Assembly: GCF_000018545.1 (NCBI RefSeq)
Contig: NC_000914.2
Coordinates: 62,001-126,000 of the forward strand
Origin: Sinorhizobium fredii NGR234
GTDB lineage: Bacteria > Pseudomonadota > Alphaproteobacteria > Rhizobiales > Rhizobiaceae
Direction: 5' to 3'
Length of the DNA: 64,000 nt
In this document: positions 19,584 through 28,145 of the stretch, one piece after another
Layout of the letters: the number at the start of each line of letters is the position of its first letter
How positions within the stretch are numbered: position 1 is the stretch's first letter
Translations under genes and position numbers: made by a program
Notes under the pieces: model-generated
What the model was told of the DNA's origin: nothing
What the model saw: the letters and a program-made list of their open reading frames with translations, nothing else
Database searches by the model: none

Positions 19584-20206
19584 AGTTCTCCTTCTTCAGA
19601 AAGGTACTCGAAGCCAAGGCGCAGCGCGCGCATCTGCGCATCAAGTCCAAGAGCGACGTTGCCATACTCGCTCCACAGCACACACTCTTGCGGCGACAAC
19701 GTAGGATCCGGTTCAATTCGAACCTTCGGCCGCTTCTCCCGTCCGTCGCAACCGGCGAACTCGCGCGCGAGCATATCGACTTGCGTGGGACACACATGAA
19801 GGCAAACTTCTTCCGCGCCGTTGTATCTGCGCTCAATCGCGTGACGAACAGCCCTCACCAACAGCTCACCCGGATCGAAAGCACCTAAAAGATCGCTCAG
19901 TATCTCTATGACAAGCTGTGGCAATTCCTTTTCCAGAACTGCCTTTCGTTGCGCTACTTCGGTGACTGCTCGTGCAATCAGCCCTGACATTTCCTCGGCG
20001 CCTGTATTCAACCCCTCGGCGTAGCCGCGCGCCCGCTCCCTCTGATAAGCGGCGCGTGCCCAGGTACGGACCCGCTGCTGATGCCGTTTTGCTGCGGCAA
20101 GCGCATCTCCAGCGCTGTGCCAGATATTAAGCTCACTCGCGGGTATCAGTGGCCCCAATGGGCGCATCTGCGGCGCGACGGGTGCCGCTGAAATGTCGGC
20201 TGTCAT
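19580..20206 (-). CDS. rhcL: RhcL / NolV (SctL), ATPase stator
   Basis: This 208-residue FliH/SctL family protein links the ATPase RhcN to the sorting platform and holds it inactive until docked. It has a helical N-terminal half (AAKRHQQRVRTWARAAYQRE) and a C-terminal domain with LPQLVIEILSDLLGAFDPGE and RAVRHAIERRY. It starts one base after the nolU stop and ends overlapping the rhcN start, which supports a translationally coupled set. It was historically named nolV in S. fredii. Confidence 0.92.
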   Translation of the reverse strand: MTADISAAPVAPQMRPLGPLIPASELNIWHSAGDALAAAKRHQQRVRTWARAAYQRERARGYAEGLNTGAEEMSGLIARAVTEVAQRKAVLEKELPQLVIEILSDLLGAFDPGELLVRAVRHAIERRYNGAEEVCLHVCPTQVDMLAREFAGCDGREKRPKVRIEPDPTLSPQECVLWSEYGNVALGLDAQMRALRLGFEYLSEEGEL

Positions 20207-20207
20207 A

Positions 20208-20846
20208 TTACGGGCTCTCCATCTCGAAATGGGCTATCACGAGCGAAAACAACCCGCTTGAGGCACCATCGTGCTCAGGCGCCGGGTTCTCCGCGGCTGT
20301 ACCGAGCGGCAAGCGTAGAAGCACGCGATTCCGCTCAAGCGCTGGCCTTATGTTGAGCCAAGCACCAAGACAAGCATGTCCATCGTGTTCGATTTGCAAC
20401 GCAAGTTTTTCCGGATCAGAGATCAATTTGTCTGCGATAGCATGCGCCAGATGTCGGATGCCAAATGCGTGCGCATCAGCGCCAATACGTTCAACGAGCC
20501 GGGCGAGGTCACGCTGAGAAACGACTTTCAGAAGCGAACGGGCATGCCAAATACTTCCGGCAAGAAGAGCAGCGCGACGAGGATCATGGCCGCGCAGGAG
20601 ATCGGGCCCCCATCCGATTCGGTTCCAATCCATGTCATTGCCAAGCAGCAATTCTGCCAGTCGTGGCTGAAGCCTCGCACACTTCTGCAACTGCACCACT
20701 GTCGCAGCCGACAACTCCGGATCGAGACGGGCGGCAAGACGCGTCGGATGGGTCGACGCAGCAAGCTCGCTCCTGGAAACGGAGTGCGATTGGAACGAAA
20801 CATCAGGTTGGGTAGTCTGTATCGCTATCGGCATTGGTAATTTCAC
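20208..20846 (-). CDS. nolU: NolU (SctK-like), sorting platform component
   Basis: The 212-residue protein corresponds in length, order and sequence character to NolU of S. fredii, a host-range determinant of the nolXWBTUV locus. NolU occupies the sctK position between sctJ and sctL, and the family is thought to bridge the SctD ring to the cytoplasmic platform. No membrane segment or signal is seen. It overlaps rhcJ by 4 bases. Confidence 0.9.
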   Translation of the reverse strand: MKLPMPIAIQTTQPDVSFQSHSVSRSELAASTHPTRLAARLDPELSAATVVQLQKCARLQPRLAELLLGNDMDWNRIGWGPDLLRGHDPRRAALLAGSIWHARSLLKVVSQRDLARLVERIGADAHAFGIRHLAHAIADKLISDPEKLALQIEHDGHACLGAWLNIRPALERNRVLLRLPLGTAAENPAPEHDGASSGLFSLVIAHFEMESP

Positions 20847-21712
20847 CTACGCCCTAGCCCCGGTATCTTTTTACGAATAGCCGCGAGAGCGGAAACACCG
20901 GGGCGCTCCTGGACTCTAGATAGTTCGCCAGTTAATTGCCTGCGCCGATGCCCAAGAACGATGAACAAGAGGTAACACGTCACAGCGAACACTGCAGCGG
21001 AAACACCCACCGCGACAGCCAGGAGCGGCTCTGGGATAGGCCTAGATGCTTGAGCCAAGTCAGTCGCCAGTAAAGACCGTTGCTCTTGTGCGGACCTTTC
21101 CACCGGCACCAAAACCACTTCTACCTTGTCGTAGGCCAAGCCTTCGATGCTTTCGGCGACGAGCATCTTTATCTTAGGCAGCAGAGCTGGGAGATTCGTT
21201 TTGGCGTCGTGGCGGATAAAGACCGAGGCTGATGACGGTGTGTCGCCTGCTCGCAGCAGGTCGTTATGCGGCAGTACCACATGAACACGCGCCGAGAACA
21301 CGCCATCGATATCGCTGATCGTATGCGACAACTCTTCGCTAAGGGCATAGACGTAACGTGCACGCTCCTCGGTCGGTGATGCAATCAGGCCCGAACCTTG
21401 GAATATTTCGCCAAGGTTCTTGAAAGATTGGCGCGGCAGCCCCTTGGCATTCAGGAGCTTGATTGAGAAGGCGAGCAACTTTTCGTCGACCTGGATTGTG
21501 CTGGTGCCATCCTTACCGGCCACCCGGACCGCATCAACCCCGCTGTCCATCAGAAGCGCGAGCATCTCATTCGCCTCGCGCTCTTGCAGCTGGGTATAGA
21601 GATCGACCTTGCAACTGCTCAGAGCCAGGAGAAGTGGCAGCACGACGAGGCGAAGCGGTCGCCGGCCAGACGTGTCGCTGCTCGTTGTGTCGCCATGGGC
21701 TGAGCCGAACAT
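20843..21712 (-). CDS. rhcJ: RhcJ / NolT (SctJ), inner-membrane ring lipoprotein
   Basis: This 289-residue lipoprotein has an N-terminal signal ending in the lipobox LLLALSSC, so a mature lipidated Cys is predicted. Two ring-building domains are seen: residues ~40-110 (QEREANEMLALLMDSGVDAV) and ~115-200, with ALSEELSHTISDIDGVFSAR and VHVVLPHN, a family signature. A membrane helix lies at ~230-255 (AVGVSAAVFAVTCYLLFIVL). It was historically named nolT. It sits 9 bases downstream of nopB. Confidence 0.95.
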   Translation of the reverse strand: MFGSAHGDTTSSDTSGRRPLRLVVLPLLLALSSCKVDLYTQLQEREANEMLALLMDSGVDAVRVAGKDGTSTIQVDEKLLAFSIKLLNAKGLPRQSFKNLGEIFQGSGLIASPTEERARYVYALSEELSHTISDIDGVFSARVHVVLPHNDLLRAGDTPSSASVFIRHDAKTNLPALLPKIKMLVAESIEGLAYDKVEVVLVPVERSAQEQRSLLATDLAQASRPIPEPLLAVAVGVSAAVFAVTCYLLFIVLGHRRRQLTGELSRVQERPGVSALAAIRKKIPGLGRR

Positions 21713-21721
21713 GCGCGCAAC

Positions 21722-22216
21722 TCACCCTTCCTTTAATAGTTTGTTTACGGATGAGGTGATGCCGCTGATACCCTTCGAAACAAGAGCAACTTGGGTCACG
21801 CCATTATAAAGATCCCGCAGACCGGCAACCATCACGTCAAAATCATGCCCCCCTTGCGGGATTCCCAACCTTTCGGTGCCCGCCCCACCTTCGACAGGGA
21901 GCTTCTGCGACGGCCCGGGCGGAGCGCCGCTTATAAGGGCCGCCTTATGGTTGGGCGCGGCAGCAGCAACTATACTATCCGGGCAAATCGAAGAAATCGT
22001 CTGCAGCACGCGATCCTCCAGCGGGCTCGTTGGCGCCGCGCGGTGAACGTCCATCGGCGGAGAAATAGGCGCCGTCCTCACTGGCGTTGAAGCAGTATCG
22101 TTTTTCATCGAATCAGCCGCCTGTGCCAGAGCACGCTCAAACTGAGCCTGCTCGCCGAATGACGATGACGCGACCCTGGGGAGACTGTTAGAGATTGACG
22201 TGACAGGCAGCATCAT
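21722..22216 (-). CDS. nopB: NopB / NolB, T3SS pilus-associated secreted protein
   Basis: This 164-residue secreted protein has a polar, Ser/Pro-rich N-terminus (MMLPVTSISNSLPRVASSSF). Length and context match NolB, now NopB, a secreted protein linked to the external pilus and required for delivery of other Nops. It is the first gene of the long operon nopB-rhcJ-nolU-rhcL-rhcN-sctO-rhcQRSTU. A tts box lies just upstream, facing away from the divergent rhcC1. Confidence 0.93.
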   Translation of the reverse strand: MMLPVTSISNSLPRVASSSFGEQAQFERALAQAADSMKNDTASTPVRTAPISPPMDVHRAAPTSPLEDRVLQTISSICPDSIVAAAAPNHKAALISGAPPGPSQKLPVEGGAGTERLGIPQGGHDFDVMVAGLRDLYNGVTQVALVSKGISGITSSVNKLLKEG

Positions 22217-22249
22217 GAGAAGGACTCGATTACTTAACTCTTTGACGTG

Positions 22250-22283
22250 GAACTCTAGCGAGGCGAGCTGACGACACGCTGAC
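22250..22283 (-). promoter_or_regulatory. tts box for the nopB-rhcU operon
   Basis: The minus strand reads GTCAGCGTGTCGTCAGCTCG and continues through CCTCGCTAGAG. It matches the spaced tts box core with a few changes, and lies 35 bases upstream of the nopB start in the nopB/rhcC1 intergenic region. Confidence 0.75.
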
Positions 22284-22371
22284 TACCGGCAGCGTCGCTT
22301 GCCCATTGAAGAGTGATGTTAGTCGAGTTGAACCGCATGGGAGATTTTCAGATTTGGTTTATCAAGACGAG

Positions 22372-23076
22372 ATGCCGACAACGCCGATCCCATTCACACC
22401 GCTTCATATGTTTAGGAGACTGCTCTGTGTCGGGCTTTTTCTATTTGCCGGAATCCACACAACTCTCGGGGCCACCCTGCCACTCCCCTCGACCTCCTAT
22501 AAGTATACGGTTCTAGATCAGGATCTCTCTGCCGCGTTGCAGGAGTTCGGCAACAACCTGAAAATCAGTGTTAACATCAGCGCAGAGGTGAAGGGGCGGA
22601 TTCGCGGGCGTATACCGGAGTTGTCACCGCGCGAGTTCCTCGACCGATTGACCGATCTCTACGATCTCCAATGGTATTATGACGGGGTTGTGCTCTATGT
22701 GTCTGCTGCAAAAGAAGCACAAACTCGGATGCTTGTGTTGAGTTCAGTTCACTTTAGTGCTTTCAAGCTCGCCCTCGATAAGCTTGACATCTCTGATGAG
22801 CGCTATCCGGTGAGACCCGCGCCGGGAAATGGCCTGGTCTTAGTGTCCGGCCCGCCGCGCTTCATGGCGCTCATCGAGCAGACGTTGAACGGTCTACTGG
22901 CAGTGGCGCAGGCGCAGCCTCGCGCAACCGATACGCCCGCCAGGGAATCTGTGATGGTACTGTTTCGGGGCTCCTCCACCACGGTCGTCCGCGGCGGGAG
23001 ACCGGAAGTCTTTTATACTTCTGAGATGCTGCCAGAGAACGACGATGGCGGGAAGGCTGAGCTGAGCAAGAAATGA
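22372..23076 (+). CDS. rhcC1: RhcC1 / NolW, N-terminal half of the split T3SS secretin
   Basis: The protein is 234 residues from the ATG at 22372 (MPTTPIPFTPLHMFRRLLCV), the length known for NolW. An in-frame ATG at 22306 would add 22 residues. A signal peptide ends near TTLGA. Two N-domains of a secretin follow: an STN-like part (YKYTVLDQDLSAALQEFGNN) and a second ring domain (DERYPVRPAPGNGLVLVSGP). The outer-membrane barrel is absent because rhizobia encode it separately as rhcC2, here at 34669-36096. It is transcribed divergently from nopB. Confidence 0.93.
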   Translation: MPTTPIPFTPLHMFRRLLCVGLFLFAGIHTTLGATLPLPSTSYKYTVLDQDLSAALQEFGNNLKISVNISAEVKGRIRGRIPELSPREFLDRLTDLYDLQWYYDGVVLYVSAAKEAQTRMLVLSSVHFSAFKLALDKLDISDERYPVRPAPGNGLVLVSGPPRFMALIEQTLNGLLAVAQAQPRATDTPARESVMVLFRGSSTTVVRGGRPEVFYTSEMLPENDDGGKAELSKK

Positions 23077-23138
23077 AATTCAGACTTTAGGATTAGAACC
23101 TCACTGCGGTCACCTCTTGATTGTTATTCGTCTGAGCC

Positions 23139-23172
23139 TCGTCAGTTTCTCGAAAGCTAAACCGCTCATGAT
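23139..23172 (+). promoter_or_regulatory. tts box for nopX
   Basis: The plus strand reads GTCAGTTTCTCGAAAGCTAA followed by ACCGCTCATG. It differs from the tts box core at only one position. It lies about 185 bases upstream of the nopX start in the same orientation. Confidence 0.88.
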
Positions 23173-23356
23173 GTGAATCGGTAGCTCCAACGATGTCGCC
23201 GACCATTGTGCCGGAATTGACCTTTGTAGCTAGCATGGAGCGAAGCAATCAAAAGCACGGTTACTCCAGCTGAGGCTTTAAGATTGTCACTTCGTGAGCG
23301 CAAGCGCCTTATAGAAGGTCCTTGTGGAGGGACAACATCACGTCTGAGGATGCACA

Positions 23357-25147
23357 ATGTCGGCCAGCAACCTTTTACCAATGATCAGCTCTAATCCTGC
23401 ACAGTTCGCCCAGGCGTCGCTCGCCAAAGCTTTCGCGCCTCGGGTAGCCCAGGGGCAGCAAAGCGTATTGTCCTTCGAGGCGATGCTGTCCACTAACATG
23501 CTAGACAGGATTGGTCCTTTAGCCAGTCGGGAGGACCTGCCGCCGCCGGATGCCGAGTCGACCTTGGAGGATTTGCAGAAGGACCCTTTGGCCCTACTGC
23601 CCCCCCACATGAGGGCGGCGATCGAATCAATGGATCAGACCCCGCAGTCGGCTGTTGTGATCGATGACCATTATGTCGCGCCAGCTCCCATACAAAGCTC
23701 GAGAATTACCTGGAACGGTGGATCGCTGACTAAGCCTGAGTTGCAGATTGTCGCAGTGCTGAACCGTCACAAGGATCTGTGCCCACTCAGTTGGGAGTCG
23801 CTGGAGGCTAAAGCCAATGATCCCTCTACTCCGCCGGATCTGAAAGCGGCAATCGAGGCATTGCTACAGGATCCCGAACTTTTTTATGCAATCGGCTCGC
23901 AAGGCGATGGTCGCTGTGGAGGCAAGATCAGTGCAAAGGACTTGTCTGAATTTTCCAAACATCACCCACAAGTTGCCGCATTTCAGGAAAGCCAAGCGCA
24001 AAGCTACGCGCAGAACTACATCCCATCCGACAGCGCCGAGAATGCCCAGCCATCGGTCATGACCGAGAACGATGCTCTACGGGAGCTTTACCGGTACTCG
24101 GAATATCTTCCCAAGAACCTGAGTCTGGCCGACTTCAAGCAGATCGTCGACGGCGAAGCGAAAACAGGCAAATGTCCACCCCAGGTCATTGCGGCGGCTC
24201 AATACTTCGTCAGTCATCCGGAAGAATGGAAGCAGTTGTACGGTGGTAATATAGATAAGGTCCACAAAGAGGACTTCCTGCAAGTGGCCTCCTCGTCGAT
24301 GAGCCTCACACAAGCCGAGCTGGACACGCTCAAGACAATTAACAGCCATCAGGAGTTATTTTTCGGGAGCGGTGATCTCACACGCGACAAGCTGGCGAGT
24401 ATGGCAGACGACAAGAGCTTGGATCCGAAAGTACGTGAAGCTGCCTCGCAGCTCCTTTCAGATCCTCTTCTGTTCGGTCTGCTAAACAATGCGATTACGG
24501 GCTATAAGACTCATCATGGATTTTTCGACTTCGGTGGCGGACATACGGTCGATTCTGGCAACGTCAGCAAAGAAGACTTTGGCCGTTTCTACACAAATAT
24601 GACTACGGCAAACCGCACCGTTCAGCAGCCAAAGTTCCATGTGCCGGAAACTGAGGCTGCGCAGAACGCTGTCGCAGACATGAAGATGGGCCTGGCGGAC
24701 CAGCCTGACATCAAGTCACCGAAAAAGAACGGCGGAGCCCTCATGCATGTCGTCGACTCCGTGCTGCGGGTAGGATCTAAAGTGCTTGACTGGGCTGCAA
24801 CGGCCGTGGGAGTGCTCAGCTTCATTCCGGGAATCGGACAGGTGGCCGATCTCGTATCCATGACGCTTGCATGCGAGGCGCAAGCCGCAAATCTCCTCCG
24901 TACAGCGATTACCGGAGGCAATATGAAGCAGGCGCTGATAGAAGCTGGCATAGGGGTCGCAGCACAAGCAGTCGGCCTTGTCTCGGGACCCGGGGTCAAG
25001 CTGGCTATTCGCAACGGGCTCGCAAGGAAGGCGATTGAAGAGGCCGCGACGGCCGGGATTAATCTGCCGCTTTCAATGGCGCAGCACTATGCAGAAGGCT
25101 ATCTGAACGACCTGAAGGCACGCCTTGCGGCCGACCATCCGGCCTAG
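23357..25147 (+). CDS. nopX: NopX / NolX, HrpF-like T3SS translocator
   Basis: The protein is 596 residues, the usual length of NolX, which is related to HrpF of Xanthomonas and is thought to help form the translocon in the plant membrane. Three similar ~90-residue units are visible at about residues 124-205, 235-310 and 315-412. Each runs from an E-L/LREL helix to a KDLSEF, KEDFLQ or KEDFGRF segment. The C-terminal part has hydrophobic helices near 485-545 (WAATAVGVLSFIPGIGQVAD, ALIEAGIGVAAQAVGLVSG), suited to membrane insertion. No signal peptide is present. The gene is monocistronic behind its own tts box. Confidence 0.95.
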   Translation: MSASNLLPMISSNPAQFAQASLAKAFAPRVAQGQQSVLSFEAMLSTNMLDRIGPLASREDLPPPDAESTLEDLQKDPLALLPPHMRAAIESMDQTPQSAVVIDDHYVAPAPIQSSRITWNGGSLTKPELQIVAVLNRHKDLCPLSWESLEAKANDPSTPPDLKAAIEALLQDPELFYAIGSQGDGRCGGKISAKDLSEFSKHHPQVAAFQESQAQSYAQNYIPSDSAENAQPSVMTENDALRELYRYSEYLPKNLSLADFKQIVDGEAKTGKCPPQVIAAAQYFVSHPEEWKQLYGGNIDKVHKEDFLQVASSSMSLTQAELDTLKTINSHQELFFGSGDLTRDKLASMADDKSLDPKVREAASQLLSDPLLFGLLNNAITGYKTHHGFFDFGGGHTVDSGNVSKEDFGRFYTNMTTANRTVQQPKFHVPETEAAQNAVADMKMGLADQPDIKSPKKNGGALMHVVDSVLRVGSKVLDWAATAVGVLSFIPGIGQVADLVSMTLACEAQAANLLRTAITGGNMKQALIEAGIGVAAQAVGLVSGPGVKLAIRNGLARKAIEEAATAGINLPLSMAQHYAEGYLNDLKARLAADHPA

Positions 25148-25296
25148 GCCGTCGGCCTTCCCGGCTAGTTCATGACCCCATTTTGCCATGTGGGTATCCT
25201 CACCGCGCCTCGCCGGCCGCTGTCGCTTGCACATTTGCGAGCGACGAGGCAGCGAACGCGCAGGAGACTAGACGTGAACGCGGATAATCAAGATAT

Positions 25297-25761
25297 GTGC
25301 GATGCGAAAGAGCGAGCGTGAGGCCGGACCGCATGGAACATTGCCTTCTCTCCGCAGCACAATTGATCCCAACAGAAGAGGTGAACCCTGACAGGGTCGA
25401 TGCACTAAAGGCCCAAATCCTGCAAGCAGGCTCATGGACCGCGCCAATAACAGCCGAGAAGGATGCCTTGTTCGTGATTGACGACTATCACCGGTTGACG
25501 GTTGCGCATCGCCTCCGGCTCACCAGGATGCCCGTGGTTCTCCTCGACAATGATTCGGTGCGGGTAGAGAGTTGGCGCCCAGGTGGGAACATTACTCCGG
25601 CTGAAATCTTCGCGATGGCGCGCAGCGGCCGCAAGTTTCCCTACAAGACGACCCGGCACGTTTTTGCCCACGGCTTGCCGACATGCGATGTGCCGCTTGA
25701 GCTTTTGAGCAGTCCCACTCCGATGGAGATCGCGCCGGTCTTTTCCGCGGGGGCGCTGTGA
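25297..25761 (+). CDS. ParB/SbnI-like protein of the metallophore-type operon (Y4yB-like)
   Basis: The protein is 154 residues, or 142 if the ATG at 25333 ([20 protein letters not shown]) is used; neither start has a strong ribosome binding site. It has a ParB/sulfiredoxin-type fold signature: a short N-terminal strand, [20 protein letters not shown] and [20 protein letters not shown], which matches the Asp-Gly/Tyr-His-Arg loop of this family. The family includes SbnI, which supplies O-phosphoserine for staphyloferrin B in Staphylococcus. Co-location with an SbnA-like gene supports a similar precursor role, but that is inference. It overlaps the next gene as TGATG. Confidence 0.65.
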
Positions 25762-27134
25762 TGACGCTGCATTGCCAGAAGATCGGCCATGGGCTGCCAC
25801 CGATTCTGCGATCGGCGACTGCGGACCTTCTCACCAAATACGGTCCTCTTCTTTTCGATTGGGCCGCCCGCCACGGCTCCCCGCTCAATCTGGTCTGGCC
25901 GGATGCGTTGCGGGAGAATCTTGCCGCCTTGAAGGGCGTACTGACGGAGCGCCGCCTCGAGCATGCGATCTATTACGGGGCGAAGGCCAACAAATCGCCC
26001 GGGCTCATGCAGGCAGCGCTCAGCGCAGGCGCCGGGCTCGACGTCTCCAGCCTCTACGAGCTTCGCGACGCAAGGCGGCTTGGGGCCGATGGTGCCAGGC
26101 TCGTGGCGACGGGACCGGCGAAGACGAGCGCATTTCATCAAGAGCTGATCAATTGCAACGCGCTGATATCGGTGGACTCGCCGGAAGAACTGGAGGATCT
26201 CATCCACGGTCTGCCGGCAGATGCTGGCCAACAGTCCATCCTCTTGCGTTTGCGGCCGAGGGACCAAAGCAAGAGCCGCTTCGGCATGCCGCCCGACGCG
26301 GTCGTTCATTGCCTCGCTCGGCTTGCCGGTGAAGGCAGGGTGCGTTTCGACGGGCTGCATTTCCACCTCAGCGGCTATCGCCGGGAGACCCGTGTGGCAG
26401 CGCTCAGAGAGGCCGCCGACCTCATTGCCGAAGCCAGGCGGATGGGATTTTTTCCGGGCATGATCGATATTGGCGGTGGCCTGCCTATCCAATATGTCGA
26501 CCGAGCCAGGTACAAAGCGCATCTCGCGGCGCAGGCGCCCGAGGACTACCGCACCGGGAAAATACCGGACTCTTTCTATCCCTATGGCAGCACTCTTTCA
26601 GCAGCCGACTGGCTGCACCGGCTCTTGGAGGCGGAGATGAACCAGGGCCGAAGCGTAGCCGGCTACCTGGCGCGTGAGGGTCTCACGCTGGCGATGGAGC
26701 CCGGCCGCGCGCTGGCCGACCAGGCGGCGATCACTGTCTTTCGAATCTCGCGGGTGAAGGCGCTCGGTCCGGATTCGCACGTCATCTTTGTCGAAGGTAG
26801 CAGCTTCAGCGCCTGCGAAACTTGGTTCGCCTCCGAATTCCTGATCGACCCTATTCTCGTGCCTGCCACCAAGGCGACCGTTCAATTGCCGCCGGTCCGC
26901 GCCTATCTGGCCGGCCATAGCTGCCTCGACGAGGACGTCATCAGCAACCGGTGGCTGACGTTCCCGACCGCGCCGCGCGCTGGCGACCTGCTCGTATACG
27001 CCAACACCGGCGGCTACCAGATGGACCTCCTCGAAAACGAGTTCCATCGCCATCCCATGCCCGCTCGCTTCTGCGTCATCGAAGACGCCGAAGGGCGGCC
27101 CAATCTCGTTCCCGACACAATTGGAGAGGTTTAG
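25761..27134 (+). CDS. PLP-dependent decarboxylase, DAP/ornithine decarboxylase type (Y4yA-like, SbnH-like)
   Basis: This 457-residue enzyme belongs to the alanine-racemase-fold decarboxylase family. The PLP lysine is in YYGAKANKSP, the glycine-rich phosphate loop is IDIGGGLPIQY, the EPGR motif is in LAMEPGRALADQA, and the partner-subunit Cys motif is GHSCLDEDVI. In siderophore clusters, such enzymes (SbnH) decarboxylate amino-acid moieties to give diamines for amide formation. Its exact substrate cannot be read from sequence. It starts at the ATG overlapping the previous stop and is followed directly by the SbnA-like gene. Confidence 0.82.
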   Translation: MTLHCQKIGHGLPPILRSATADLLTKYGPLLFDWAARHGSPLNLVWPDALRENLAALKGVLTERRLEHAIYYGAKANKSPGLMQAALSAGAGLDVSSLYELRDARRLGADGARLVATGPAKTSAFHQELINCNALISVDSPEELEDLIHGLPADAGQQSILLRLRPRDQSKSRFGMPPDAVVHCLARLAGEGRVRFDGLHFHLSGYRRETRVAALREAADLIAEARRMGFFPGMIDIGGGLPIQYVDRARYKAHLAAQAPEDYRTGKIPDSFYPYGSTLSAADWLHRLLEAEMNQGRSVAGYLAREGLTLAMEPGRALADQAAITVFRISRVKALGPDSHVIFVEGSSFSACETWFASEFLIDPILVPATKATVQLPPVRAYLAGHSCLDEDVISNRWLTFPTAPRAGDLLVYANTGGYQMDLLENEFHRHPMPARFCVIEDAEGRPNLVPDTIGEV

Positions 27135-28145
27135 ATGCTGCACACGACCGTAACACAATTGATCGGCCAGACGCCGGTCATGTCGATCGACGTGCCGGGC
27201 CGCAACGCCACCTTGGTTCTGAAGATCGAGAAGAACAATCCCGGCGGCTCGATGAAGGATCGTATGGCTCGCAGCATGGTGATTGCGGCCCTTCAGGATG
27301 GGCGCCTCCCTCCGGGCGGCACGATCGTTGAATCATCGTCGGGAAATACTGGCACGGGGCTGGCGCTCGCAGCGCTGGAATTCGGGCTGCGCTTCATTGC
27401 CGTGGTGGACCACCATGCAGCGCCCGACAAGATCCGCATGATGCGGGCGCTAGGGGCTGAGATCCGCTATGTCGAAGGCGACTTTCGCGAAGACGAGGTC
27501 GCAGTCGTCGAGCGCCAGCGCCTCGCAGCGCAACTCGGCGCGCAGCTTCCGGGCGCGCTGTTCATGAACCAGTCCGACAACCCGGCAAATCCGGAAGGCT
27601 ATACCGGCCTCGTGGACGAACTGGTTGCCCAGCTTCCCGACGGCATCGACGCCTTTGTCGGCTGCGTCGGGACCGGCGGCTCGATGACCGGAATCTCCCA
27701 GCGTCTGAAGCGTAACAATCCGGCCGTACGCACTATTGCCGTGGAGCCGGCCGGCTCGATCGTTTTCGGCAAGCCGGGGCACCCCTATTACCAGTCAGGA
27801 ACGGGCACGCCCGCCGGCGATGAGGTCGGCAAGGTGCTGGACTATGGCTGCATCGACGAAGGCGTGCAGGTGACCGATACGCAAGCCTTCGAGACGGCGC
27901 GCTACATCGCCCGCCGCAAGGGACTGCTCGTTGGCGGCTCGACCGGCGGCGCCATCTACAAGGCGCTGGAGTTCATTGGCGCCGGCAAGCTCACCGGCAC
28001 CGTCGTCACGACGGTTGCCGATGGCGGCGAGAAATATCTTGGCACGATTTTCGATGAGGAATGGATGGCGAAGCGCCGCCTGCTCGACCCGGCAATCGCT
28101 GCCCAGTTGGATGGCTGGCTATTCGGAAAGGCGCGGGCAGCATGA
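27135..28145 (+). CDS. Cysteine synthase-family PLP enzyme (Y4xP-like, SbnA-like)
   Basis: This 336-residue enzyme is of fold-type II. The PLP lysine lies in NNPGGSMKDRMA, and the substrate/phosphate loops are ESSSGNTGTGLALAAL and GCVGTGGSMTGIS. C-terminal landmarks are LLVGGSTGGAIYKAL and TVVTTVADGGEKYLGTIF. The closest functional analogue by context is SbnA, which joins O-phosphoserine and glutamate on the way to 2,3-diaminopropionate. A plain O-acetylserine sulfhydrylase is less likely within this operon. It begins immediately after the decarboxylase stop and overlaps the next gene by 4 bases. Confidence 0.82.
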   Translation: MLHTTVTQLIGQTPVMSIDVPGRNATLVLKIEKNNPGGSMKDRMARSMVIAALQDGRLPPGGTIVESSSGNTGTGLALAALEFGLRFIAVVDHHAAPDKIRMMRALGAEIRYVEGDFREDEVAVVERQRLAAQLGAQLPGALFMNQSDNPANPEGYTGLVDELVAQLPDGIDAFVGCVGTGGSMTGISQRLKRNNPAVRTIAVEPAGSIVFGKPGHPYYQSGTGTPAGDEVGKVLDYGCIDEGVQVTDTQAFETARYIARRKGLLVGGSTGGAIYKALEFIGAGKLTGTVVTTVADGGEKYLGTIFDEEWMAKRRLLDPAIAAQLDGWLFGKARAA

